13,294 nt of DNA from DAOUAJ01 sp034433615 (lineage in GTDB: Bacteria; Chloroflexota; Anaerolineae; DUEN01), in the NCBI GenBank assembly GCA_034433615.1, contig DAOUAJ010000314.1, forward strand, positions 1 through 13,294, given 5' to 3'. The translations under genes were made by a program, and so were the position numbers. Positions 5,418-12,093 of this stretch are shown here, in pieces. Each line of letters begins with the position of its first letter. The stretch's first letter is position 1. Under the pieces are notes generated by a model. That model was not told the origin of the DNA and did not search any database. It saw only the letters and a list, made by a program, of their open reading frames with translations.

Positions 5418-6500
5418 ATGAGCGTAGTGGCGTTGATAGAGGGAAGAAACCGTTACGAGACCGTACGGGCGGCGCTGGACGCGCTGGGGCCGGTCAACCT
5501 GCGCGACCGACGGCAGGTTTTGATCAAACCGAACCTGGTCTCGGTCACCCGGCAACTGGCCTCCACCCACGTGGACGCGCTGCGGGCGACGCTGGACTGG
5601 CTGCGCGAGCGCTACGACGGCCCCATCACGATCGGTGAGGGATCGGCGCTGGCATCCAGTTTCGAGGGGTACCGCAACTTCGGCTATGAATCGCTGGCCG
5701 CGACGTACGACGTGCGCTTCGTAGACCTGAACGCGGACAAGCGCACCGTTCCGGTGCAAACGTTCGATCATCGGCTGCAGCCTCAGACGCTGGAGCTATC
5801 GGCCATGGCCGCCGAGTCCGACTTCCTGATCTCTGTGGGGCCGCCGAAGACCCACGATTTCGTCATCATCACGGCCGCGATCAAAAACGTCGTCATGGGC
5901 ACACTGATCTCCCGGTCGGCGTTGCATGCGCACGAGGAGCCCACGGTCAGGTTGGGGAAGCTTTACGCCGCCGCGCCCGCCTGGCTGAAGCGGCTGCCCA
6001 CCGTGGACGGGGCGCGATTCGCCTACATGCGCCAGAATGCCAGCCACAAGGCGCGCATCCATCAGACTTACCCGCTCATGCACCTGAACATCTTTTTGGT
6101 CGCCCGCGTGGTGCGCGCCCATCTGGCCGTGATTGACGCCTGGGAGGCGATGGAGGGCGAGGGGCCCTCGTTGGGCGATCCGGTGCCTCTGCACGCGGCC
6201 ATCGCCAGCCTCGACACCGTAGCGGCCGATGCTGTGGCCGCCCGACTCATGGGCTTCGAGCCTCTGGAGATCGGCTACCTGTGGTACGCGCATCAGGCCG
6301 GCCTGGGCCAGGGGGACCTCGGCCAGATGCAGTGGGTGGGAAACGGCGACCTGGAGAGGCTGGCGCGCCGTTTCCGGCCTCATAGCACCTATCCGCTGCA
6401 ACGCCGCTGGCGTGATCCGAGGGTGGAGGCGCTGTTTGAGCGCGTCACGAACCAGTTTTCCAGTTTGAAACAGTATAAAGGGGGCTCTCGGCATGGATGA
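5418..6500 (+). CDS. DUF362 family protein
   Basis: A 360-residue protein of the DUF362 family, whose biochemical role is largely unknown to me. Family marks: LIKPNLV (about 35-41), GEGSA (73-77), and the strongly conserved block DFLISVGPPKTHD with TAAIKNVVMGTL (135-163; KTH at 144-146, IKN at 155-157). Many relatives carry ferredoxin-type cysteine clusters; this one has no cysteine at all, so it cannot bind Fe-S through its own cysteines. No signal peptide or membrane segment is seen, so it is probably cytoplasmic. I chose ATG 5418, with GAGGA 5 bases before it, over GTG 5406. Its last 8 bases overlap the MFS gene, so the two are translationally coupled and probably work together. Confidence 0.88.
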   Translation: MSVVALIEGRNRYETVRAALDALGPVNLRDRRQVLIKPNLVSVTRQLASTHVDALRATLDWLRERYDGPITIGEGSALASSFEGYRNFGYESLAATYDVRFVDLNADKRTVPVQTFDHRLQPQTLELSAMAAESDFLISVGPPKTHDFVIITAAIKNVVMGTLISRSALHAHEEPTVRLGKLYAAAPAWLKRLPTVDGARFAYMRQNASHKARIHQTYPLMHLNIFLVARVVRAHLAVIDAWEAMEGEGPSLGDPVPLHAAIASLDTVAADAVAARLMGFEPLEIGYLWYAHQAGLGQGDLGQMQWVGNGDLERLARRFRPHSTYPLQRRWRDPRVEALFERVTNQFSSLKQYKGGSRHG

Positions 6501-7680
6501 ATCTCCGGCAGCCAGCGTTGCCCTCACCGCCGCCGACGTCGCTGGCCGAAAATTGTTGATCACGCTATACACGGCCGCCGTTTTCCTGTATTGGATGGCG
6601 CTCTATCTGTATGTGCCGACGTTACCCGTGTACGCTCAGAGCAAAGCTGACGACCTGGCGCTGGTAGGCGTGGTCCTCTCGATGTACGGCTTGTGGCAGG
6701 CGGTCATCCGATTGCCCTTGGGAATCGCCGCCGACTGGCTGGGATGGCGCAAGCCGTTCATCATCGCCGGCTTCGCCCTGGCCGGGCTGGGGGCCTGGAT
6801 CATGGGCATGGCTGACAAGGTGGACGGGCTGATCGTTGGCCGGGCTATCACCGGGCTGGCAGCCGGCACCTGGGTGCCCCTGATCGTGACCTTCAGCAGC
6901 CTGTTCCCTCCAGAGGAAGCGGTGCGGGCCAGCGCGTTGCTCACCATGATCGGCTCCGTGGGACGCATGTTGGCTACGAGCGTGACCGGCTCCCTCAATG
7001 AGATGGGCGGTTACCCGCTGGCCTTCTTCCTGGCGACGGTTGCCGCCGCGCTCGCCATCGTGATCATGCTCCCCGCGCGGGAGAAGCGCCGCCCACCCAA
7101 GCAGCCCTCGGTGGTGGACACTGGCCGTCTGATCACGCGGCGCGATGTGCTGCTCCCTTCGCTGCTCAGCGCCGTGAGCCAGTATGTCACCTGGGCCACC
7201 ACCTTTGGCTTCCTACCTATCCTGGCCAAGCAACTGGGGGCCACCAACGTCACGCAAAGCATCCTGGTGACGATGAACATCGCCGTCGTCACGCTGGGTA
7301 ACCTGATGGCGACGACCCTCATCCGCTACATGGGTGCCCAGCGACTGGTGTACCTCAGTTTCTGGCTGATCGCCATTGGAACGGGCGGAGCAGCCCTGGC
7401 TCCCTCGTTGCCGATCGTTTTCCTCGCCCAGTTCTGCATCGGGCTATCTCAGGGCATTGGCTATCCGGTGTTGATGGGCATGAGCATCCAGAATGTGGCC
7501 GATGCCGAACGTACGACGGCGATGGGGCTGCATCAATCCGTGTACGCTATCGGCATGTTCACCGGCCCCTGGCTGAGCGGCATCCTGGCGGACGCAATGG
7601 GCATCCAGCCCATGTTCGGAGTGACGGCGTTTGCCTGCCTGGCCTTGGGGCTATTGGGGACGCGCTGGCTCAAACGGTAG
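6493..7680 (+). CDS. Major facilitator superfamily transporter
   Basis: A 395-residue inner-membrane protein with about 12 hydrophobic helices in two halves, separated by a basic cytoplasmic loop (about residues 195-218, REKRRPPKQP). The MFS motif A between helices 2 and 3 is visible as GIAADWLGWRKP (77-88). A GRAITGLAAGTWVPL segment follows in helix 4. Probable role: proton-linked export or uptake of a small molecule. The substrate cannot be read from the sequence; drug-efflux-type and sugar-type relatives share these marks. The ATG overlaps the DUF362 stop by 8 bases, with AAAGGGGG about 8 bases upstream. No clear terminator follows. Confidence 0.9.
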   Translation: MDESPAASVALTAADVAGRKLLITLYTAAVFLYWMALYLYVPTLPVYAQSKADDLALVGVVLSMYGLWQAVIRLPLGIAADWLGWRKPFIIAGFALAGLGAWIMGMADKVDGLIVGRAITGLAAGTWVPLIVTFSSLFPPEEAVRASALLTMIGSVGRMLATSVTGSLNEMGGYPLAFFLATVAAALAIVIMLPAREKRRPPKQPSVVDTGRLITRRDVLLPSLLSAVSQYVTWATTFGFLPILAKQLGATNVTQSILVTMNIAVVTLGNLMATTLIRYMGAQRLVYLSFWLIAIGTGGAALAPSLPIVFLAQFCIGLSQGIGYPVLMGMSIQNVADAERTTAMGLHQSVYAIGMFTGPWLSGILADAMGIQPMFGVTAFACLALGLLGTRWLKR

Positions 7681-7690
7681 AGGTTGGGAT

Positions 7691-7718
7691 CTGACAAAAG
7701 GTCACTCTGTGCTAAAAT
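7691..7718 (+). promoter_or_regulatory. Promoter of glnS-gltX
   Basis: CTGACA (7691-7696, 5 of 6 to TTGACA), a 16-base spacer, and TAAAAT (7713-7718, 5 of 6) with TGC before it (extended -10). It is the third site in this window with the TGC-TAWAWT pattern. Transcription would start near 7725, leaving a leader of about 67 bases. Confidence 0.6.
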
Positions 7719-7723
7719 GTGTG

Positions 7724-7735
7724 GTGGTTGACCAC
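7724..7735. promoter_or_regulatory. Short inverted repeat at the glnS start site
   Basis: GTGGT-TG-ACCAC, a 5-bp inverted repeat at the expected transcription start of glnS. It could be an operator half-site pair, or chance; it is short. Confidence 0.25.
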
Positions 7736-7791
7736 TTGCTCCTACTGAGATGAATCCATTGCCGTCACAGCCGGATCAGGGAGAAAAGGCC

Positions 7792-9555
7792 ATGAAAGAT
7801 ACAACGATAGAAACAACAAAGGCAACGAAAACCGAAAGTATGGCTGCAGCCGAGCCCATTCGCCCCTCTAACTTTATTCGAGATATTATTGAGGAGGATC
7901 TGAGGACGAACAAATGGGGCGGCCGGGTGCACACGCGGTTTCCGCCGGAGCCGAACGGCTACCTGCACATCGGACATGCCAAATCCATCTGCCTCAACTT
8001 CGGCCTGGCCCAGGAATACGGCGGCAAGTGCAATCTGCGATTCGACGACACGAACCCAACCAAAGAAGAAGCCGAATACGTTGAATCCATGATAGAAGAT
8101 ATACGTTGGCTGGGGTTCGATTGGGAGGATCGTCTGTTTTATGCGTCTGACTACTTCGATCAACTTTATGAATGGGCCGTGCAGTTGATCAAAGCTGGCA
8201 AAGCCTATGTCTGCGACCTGAGTCCGGAGGAGATCAAGGAGTACCGGGGCACCTTGACGGAGCCGGGTAGAGAGAGCCCCTATCGAAACCGCTCCGTCGA
8301 GGAGAATCTGAACCTGTTCGAGCGGATGCGGGCCGGCGAGTTCCCGGATGGCTCCTGCACGCTGCGGGCCAAGATTAACATGGCATCGAAGAATTTGAAC
8401 ATGCGCGATCCGGTCATGTACCGGATCCTCCACGCCACCCATCACCGGACGGGTGACAAGTGGTGCATCTACCCAATGTACGACTGGGCCCACGGCCAGT
8501 GTGACTCCATCGAGGGGATCACCCACTCGATTTGCACCCTGGAATTTGAAGACCATCGCCCGTTGTACGACTGGTTCCTCAATCAGCTCGGCATTTACCA
8601 TCCACAACAGATCGAATTTGCCCGCCTCAACCTCAGCTACACTGTGCTCAGCAAGCGAAAGCTTCTGCGATTGGTGCAGGAGGGGTACGTGACCGGTTGG
8701 GACGACCCCCGCATGCCGACCATCGCCGGCATACGGAGGCGTGGCTACACGCCTGAGGCCATCCGAGAGTTTTGTGAACGCATCGGCGTGGCCAGGAATA
8801 ACAGTGTCGTTGACATCGCCCTGCTGGAGCACTGCGTGCGGGAAGACTTGAACAAGCGCGCCCCGCGAGTGATGGCCGTGCTCCGCCCTCTGAAGGTGAT
8901 CATTGATAACTATCCAGAAGGCCTGGTGGAAGAGATGGAAGCCATCAATAACCCGGAAGATCCCAACATGGGAACGCGCAAAGTTCCCTTCTCGCGCGTG
9001 TTGTACATCGAACGGGACGATTTTCGGGAGGATCCACCGCCCAAATATTATCGCCTGGCCCCCGGCCGCGAGGTGCGGCTGCGGTATGCATACTTCATCA
9101 AGTGCGTGGACGTAGTGAAGGACACGCAAACCGGTGAAGTCACCGAGCTGCACTGCATGTACGATCCGGAGACGCGCGGCGGGAGCGCGCCGGACGGCCG
9201 CAAGGTCAAAGCGACGCTGCACTGGGTCTCCGCGGCCCATGCAATCCCCGCCGAAGTGCGCCTGTACGACCGCCTGTTTACGGTCGAGAACCCAGGTGAT
9301 GTGGAGGAAGGCAAGGATTTCACGATTTACGTCAACCCCAATTCGCTGGAGGTGCTGACGTCGTGCCGGGTCGAGCCGAGCCTGGCCAACGCGGCGCCAG
9401 GCAGTCGTTACCAGTTCGAGCGACTCGGCTATTTCTGCGTGGACCTGGTTGACTCAAAGCCGGGGAGACTCGTGTTTAACCGGACGGTGACGCTCAAGGA
9501 CGAGTGGGCCAGGATCGAGAGCAAACTCGAGAAAGCAGGAGGAAGCAGTAAATGA
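7792..9555 (+). CDS. glnS: Glutaminyl-tRNA synthetase
   Basis: It charges tRNA-Gln with glutamine in the cytoplasm (class I synthetase). The 587-residue protein has the GlnRS form of the HIGH box, PPEPNGYLHIGHAKS (HIGH at 59-62), then LRFDDTNPTKEEAEYVE and DWAHGQCDSIEGITHS typical of GlnRS, and the KMSKS equivalent LSKRKL (286-291). The C-terminal 240 residues are the two-barrel anticodon-binding region (YVNPNSLEVL, YQFERLGYFCVD). The ATG at 7792 has GGGAG 8 bases upstream; the ATG at 7750 has none and would add 14 unlike residues. The first 25 residues are a Thr/Lys-rich extension. Many bacteria lack GlnRS and use GatCAB amidation instead, so its presence suggests the direct route. Its stop overlaps the gltX start (ATGA). 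Confidence 0.96.
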   Translation: MKDTTIETTKATKTESMAAAEPIRPSNFIRDIIEEDLRTNKWGGRVHTRFPPEPNGYLHIGHAKSICLNFGLAQEYGGKCNLRFDDTNPTKEEAEYVESMIEDIRWLGFDWEDRLFYASDYFDQLYEWAVQLIKAGKAYVCDLSPEEIKEYRGTLTEPGRESPYRNRSVEENLNLFERMRAGEFPDGSCTLRAKINMASKNLNMRDPVMYRILHATHHRTGDKWCIYPMYDWAHGQCDSIEGITHSICTLEFEDHRPLYDWFLNQLGIYHPQQIEFARLNLSYTVLSKRKLLRLVQEGYVTGWDDPRMPTIAGIRRRGYTPEAIREFCERIGVARNNSVVDIALLEHCVREDLNKRAPRVMAVLRPLKVIIDNYPEGLVEEMEAINNPEDPNMGTRKVPFSRVLYIERDDFREDPPPKYYRLAPGREVRLRYAYFIKCVDVVKDTQTGEVTELHCMYDPETRGGSAPDGRKVKATLHWVSAAHAIPAEVRLYDRLFTVENPGDVEEGKDFTIYVNPNSLEVLTSCRVEPSLANAAPGSRYQFERLGYFCVDLVDSKPGRLVFNRTVTLKDEWARIESKLEKAGGSSK

Positions 9556-11051
9556 CCGACCGACCCGTGCGCGTGCGGATGGCACCCAGCCCTACCGGCT
9601 ATTTTCACCTGGGCTCGGCCCGTACGGCGCTCTTCAACTGGCTGTATGCCCGTCACACTGGCGGCCGCTTCATCCTGCGCATCGAGGACACCGACCGCAC
9701 TCGCTATCACCCGGAGGCCCTCGCTGACCTTTTTGCCTCGCTGCGCTGGTTGGGGCTGGACTGGGACGAAGGCCCTGAGGTGGGCGGCGATTACGGCCCC
9801 TACTTCCAATCGCAGCGGCTCCCCATCTACCAGAAGTACGCCCGCAAGCTGGTGATAGAGGGGCACGCCTACTATTGCTACTGCTCGGAGGAGCGGCTGG
9901 CGGCGCTGCGCGAAGAGCAACGCAGGCGAAAGCAGAATCCCGGCTACGACCGTCGCTGCCGGTATCTGACCGCGGCCGAGCACGCCGAGTACGAGGCCCA
10001 GGGCATCGTCCCGGTCATTCGCCTCAAGGTGCCTGACGAGGGGACAATCACTTTCCATGACCTGATCCGGGGCGATATCAGCGTGAACGCGCACACCCTG
10101 GACGACCTGGTGTTGCTGAAGTCCGACGGCTTCCCCACCTACCACCTGGCCAACGTCGTAGACGACCACCTGATGGAGATCACCCACATCCTGCGCGGGG
10201 ATGAGTGGCTGTCGTCGGTGCCGCGCCATATCCTGATCTACCGGGCATTCGGCTGGGAGCCGCCGGCGATGGCCCACCTGCCGTTGCTGCTTGACCCCAG
10301 CGGCAAGGGGAAGATGTCCAAACGCAGACCGGTGGTGGACGGCGTGGAATACCCCACGCTGATCCGGGACTTTCGCCAGGAGGGCTATCTGCCCGAGGCG
10401 ATGTTCAACTTCCTGGCCTTGTTGGGATGGTCCTACGATCCCGCCAATGACCTCTTCACCCGAGAGCAGGCGATCGAGCGCTTTGACATCGTGGACATCA
10501 ACCCGAAGCCGTCGGTGGTGTCATACAGCAAGCTGGAGTGGATGAACGGCGTGTACATCCGTCAGCTCTCTACTGAAGAGTTGACCCGTCGCCTGTTGCC
10601 GTTGCTGGCCGAGGGGCTGGGGCTGACCGAAGAGGAAGTGGCAAGCCATCCAGGGCTGCCGGCGCTGGTGCCGGCGATTCAGGAGCGCCTGAAAAAGTTG
10701 TCCGACGCGGTCGAAATGGTGGATTTCGCATTTCGGGAACCTGGAGAGTATGATCCGCAAAGGCTGATCGGGCATAAGATGACGGCAGCCGAATCGTTGG
10801 AGGCGTTACGCGCCGCACGGGAGGTCCTGGCCAGGCTACCGGAGTTCGCCGAGGGGCCGATAGAGGCGGCGTTGCGCGAACTGGCCGACCGCATCGGTGT
10901 GAAGGCGGGGGCGCTGTTCGGCATCCTGCGCACCGCTGTGACGGGCAAGCAGGTGGCGCCGCCGCTCTTCGCCAGCATCGTGGCCGTGGGACGGGAGCGC
11001 ACCCTGGCCCGCTGTGATCGGGCGATCCGGCTATTAGAGCAACTGTTGTGA
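9552..11051 (+). CDS. gltX: Glutamyl-tRNA synthetase
   Basis: It charges tRNA-Glu with glutamate in the cytoplasm. At 499 residues it has the usual length. It shows the HIGH form MAPSPTGYFHLGSARTALFNW (HLGS at 19-22), FILRIEDTDRTR, and the KMSKS form GKMSKRRP (K254-R258). The helical anticodon-binding domain fills about 330-499. C109, C111 and C136 match the CxC...C zinc site of the E. coli type, with Y138 where that enzyme has the fourth ligand. The ATG at 9552 overlaps the glnS TGA by 4 bases, and GGAGGAAGC lies just upstream inside glnS, so translation is probably coupled. Sequence alone does not show whether it also misacylates tRNA-Gln; with glnS beside it, a discriminating enzyme is expected. 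Confidence 0.96.
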   Translation: MTDRPVRVRMAPSPTGYFHLGSARTALFNWLYARHTGGRFILRIEDTDRTRYHPEALADLFASLRWLGLDWDEGPEVGGDYGPYFQSQRLPIYQKYARKLVIEGHAYYCYCSEERLAALREEQRRRKQNPGYDRRCRYLTAAEHAEYEAQGIVPVIRLKVPDEGTITFHDLIRGDISVNAHTLDDLVLLKSDGFPTYHLANVVDDHLMEITHILRGDEWLSSVPRHILIYRAFGWEPPAMAHLPLLLDPSGKGKMSKRRPVVDGVEYPTLIRDFRQEGYLPEAMFNFLALLGWSYDPANDLFTREQAIERFDIVDINPKPSVVSYSKLEWMNGVYIRQLSTEELTRRLLPLLAEGLGLTEEEVASHPGLPALVPAIQERLKKLSDAVEMVDFAFREPGEYDPQRLIGHKMTAAESLEALRAAREVLARLPEFAEGPIEAALRELADRIGVKAGALFGILRTAVTGKQVAPPLFASIVAVGRERTLARCDRAIRLLEQLL

Positions 11052-11092
11052 TTGGCCTCTGACGTCCGTAACTTGAGCCTCTACATCGCCGA

Positions 11093-11109
11093 ATTCTCCC
11101 TACGAGAAT
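11093..11109. other. Hairpin in the gltX to pRiA4b-like gene gap
   Basis: ATTCTC (11093-11098) pairs with GAGAAT (11104-11109) around CCTAC. No T-run follows, so I do not call it a terminator. The rest of the 112-base gap shows no convincing promoter; the next gene may be read from the glnS operon or from a weak site. Confidence 0.3.
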
Positions 11110-11163
11110 GCGTCAGCACGGCTCATCGTGTTAAGTGTTGTCTTAAAAAGAAAGGGGGTTCCC

Positions 11164-11928
11164 ATGTCCAAACGTACCGTTTCCTACGGCAAGTGTTTCT
11201 TCTGCGGGCAGCCATTCGCCAAGAATACCATCACCCGCCATCTGCAAACCTGCTCGGCCAGACAAGAAGCCATGGCAAAAGAAGCCCAGGCAAGGGCAGG
11301 CAAACCGGTGCGATTATTTCACCTGCAGGCCGAAGGGGAGCATGCCTCCGATTATTGGCTGCACTTCGAAATGCCCGCCAGCGCCACGCTCGCCGACCTG
11401 GACGGTTTCTTGCGTGACATCTGGCTGGAATGTTGTGGCCACCTGAGCGCATTCACCGTTGGGGATACGCGCTATGAGGAGGATACCGGCATGGTGGACG
11501 CCATGTGGAAGGACTTTTTCGGCCCCTCCATGCCAACCAAAAACATGAACGTCAAACTGTACGGCGTGTTGCAGGTAGGAGAGCAGTTCACGCACGAATA
11601 TGACTTCGGCACGACCACCCATCTCAAACTGAAGGTAGTTGCCGAACGCCAGGGAATGCGTCCGAGGGGAGATGTGCGCCTCCTGGCGCGCAACTATGCC
11701 CCGGACTATGGGTGCGTCAAGTGCCAGAAGCCAGCGCAGTGGATTTACACCTTCGAATACCCGCCCCAACTCTACTGTGAAACCCATGCCAGGAAACACA
11801 AAAACTGGGAAGATGGCTTCTTGCCGCTCGTCAACTCCCCGCGCACAGGCAACTGCGGTTACACCGGTTCTGAGGACGAAAATCTCAAGTTCGAGGAAAG
11901 ACGACCTGTTTCGGTGGGACAGGATTGA
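11164..11928 (+). CDS. pRiA4b ORF-3-like protein with two zinc-finger-type motifs
   Basis: A 254-residue protein of unknown function. The middle (about 40-165) resembles the plasmid pRiA4b ORF-3 family, also known as IS1096 TnpR-like passenger proteins: LDGFLRDIWLECCGHLSAF, then EYDFGTTTHLKLKVVAE. The N-terminus holds a C2HC finger, C11-x2-C14-x11-H26-x3-C30. The C-terminus has a second possible zinc site, C184-x2-C187 with C205-x2-H208. The ATG at 11164 has AAAGGGGG 5 bases upstream; the earlier frame to 11128 lacks a good site. No transposase or inverted repeats surround it, so it is not part of a mobile element visible here. Followed by a sensor kinase gene in the same direction. Confidence 0.75.
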   Translation: MSKRTVSYGKCFFCGQPFAKNTITRHLQTCSARQEAMAKEAQARAGKPVRLFHLQAEGEHASDYWLHFEMPASATLADLDGFLRDIWLECCGHLSAFTVGDTRYEEDTGMVDAMWKDFFGPSMPTKNMNVKLYGVLQVGEQFTHEYDFGTTTHLKLKVVAERQGMRPRGDVRLLARNYAPDYGCVKCQKPAQWIYTFEYPPQLYCETHARKHKNWEDGFLPLVNSPRTGNCGYTGSEDENLKFEERRPVSVGQD

Positions 11929-11935
11929 TCCTGTC
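11918..11935. repeat. Inverted repeat over the pRiA4b-like stop codon
   Basis: GACAGGAT-TG-ATCCTGTC: 8 exact paired bases on each side of two, centred on the TGA stop. It may be an operator or an mRNA structure; no T-run follows. Confidence 0.45.
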
Positions 11936-11944
11936 TCTGGCCAT

Positions 11945-11962
11945 GCCGGCCAGTACGCCGGC
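11945..11962. repeat. GCCGGC hairpin in the kinase upstream region
   Basis: GCCGGC (11945-11950) repeated at 11957-11962 around CAGTAC gives a 6-bp GC stem. It is followed by GGAGTTTGAG, only a weak T tract; a terminator is possible but unconvincing. Confidence 0.3.
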
Positions 11963-12020
11963 GGAGTTTGAGAAACACGGCGCCAGCCAGGAGATCCGCG
12001 CGCTCACAGGGGCAGGATTT

Positions 12021-12038
12021 ATCGTTGTGCACGACGAT
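12021..12038. promoter_or_regulatory. Operator-like palindrome upstream of the kinase
   Basis: ATCGTTGTGCACGACGAT is an 18-base palindrome with one non-matching pair (8 of 9), with GTGCAC at its centre. It lies 56 bases before the kinase start, a reasonable place for a regulator to bind. It may be chance. Confidence 0.35.
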
Positions 12039-12093
12039 TTGACCGCTGCGGAGGAGGAATCGGTTAGCTCTTCAAGACCAGCAGGAGGCGCCT

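Noticed and set aside
7765..9240. Minus-strand frame of 491 codons opposite glnS
   Set aside because: It is long, but it mirrors codon third positions of glnS, which is certain from HIGH and KMSKS motifs; no ribosome site supports it.
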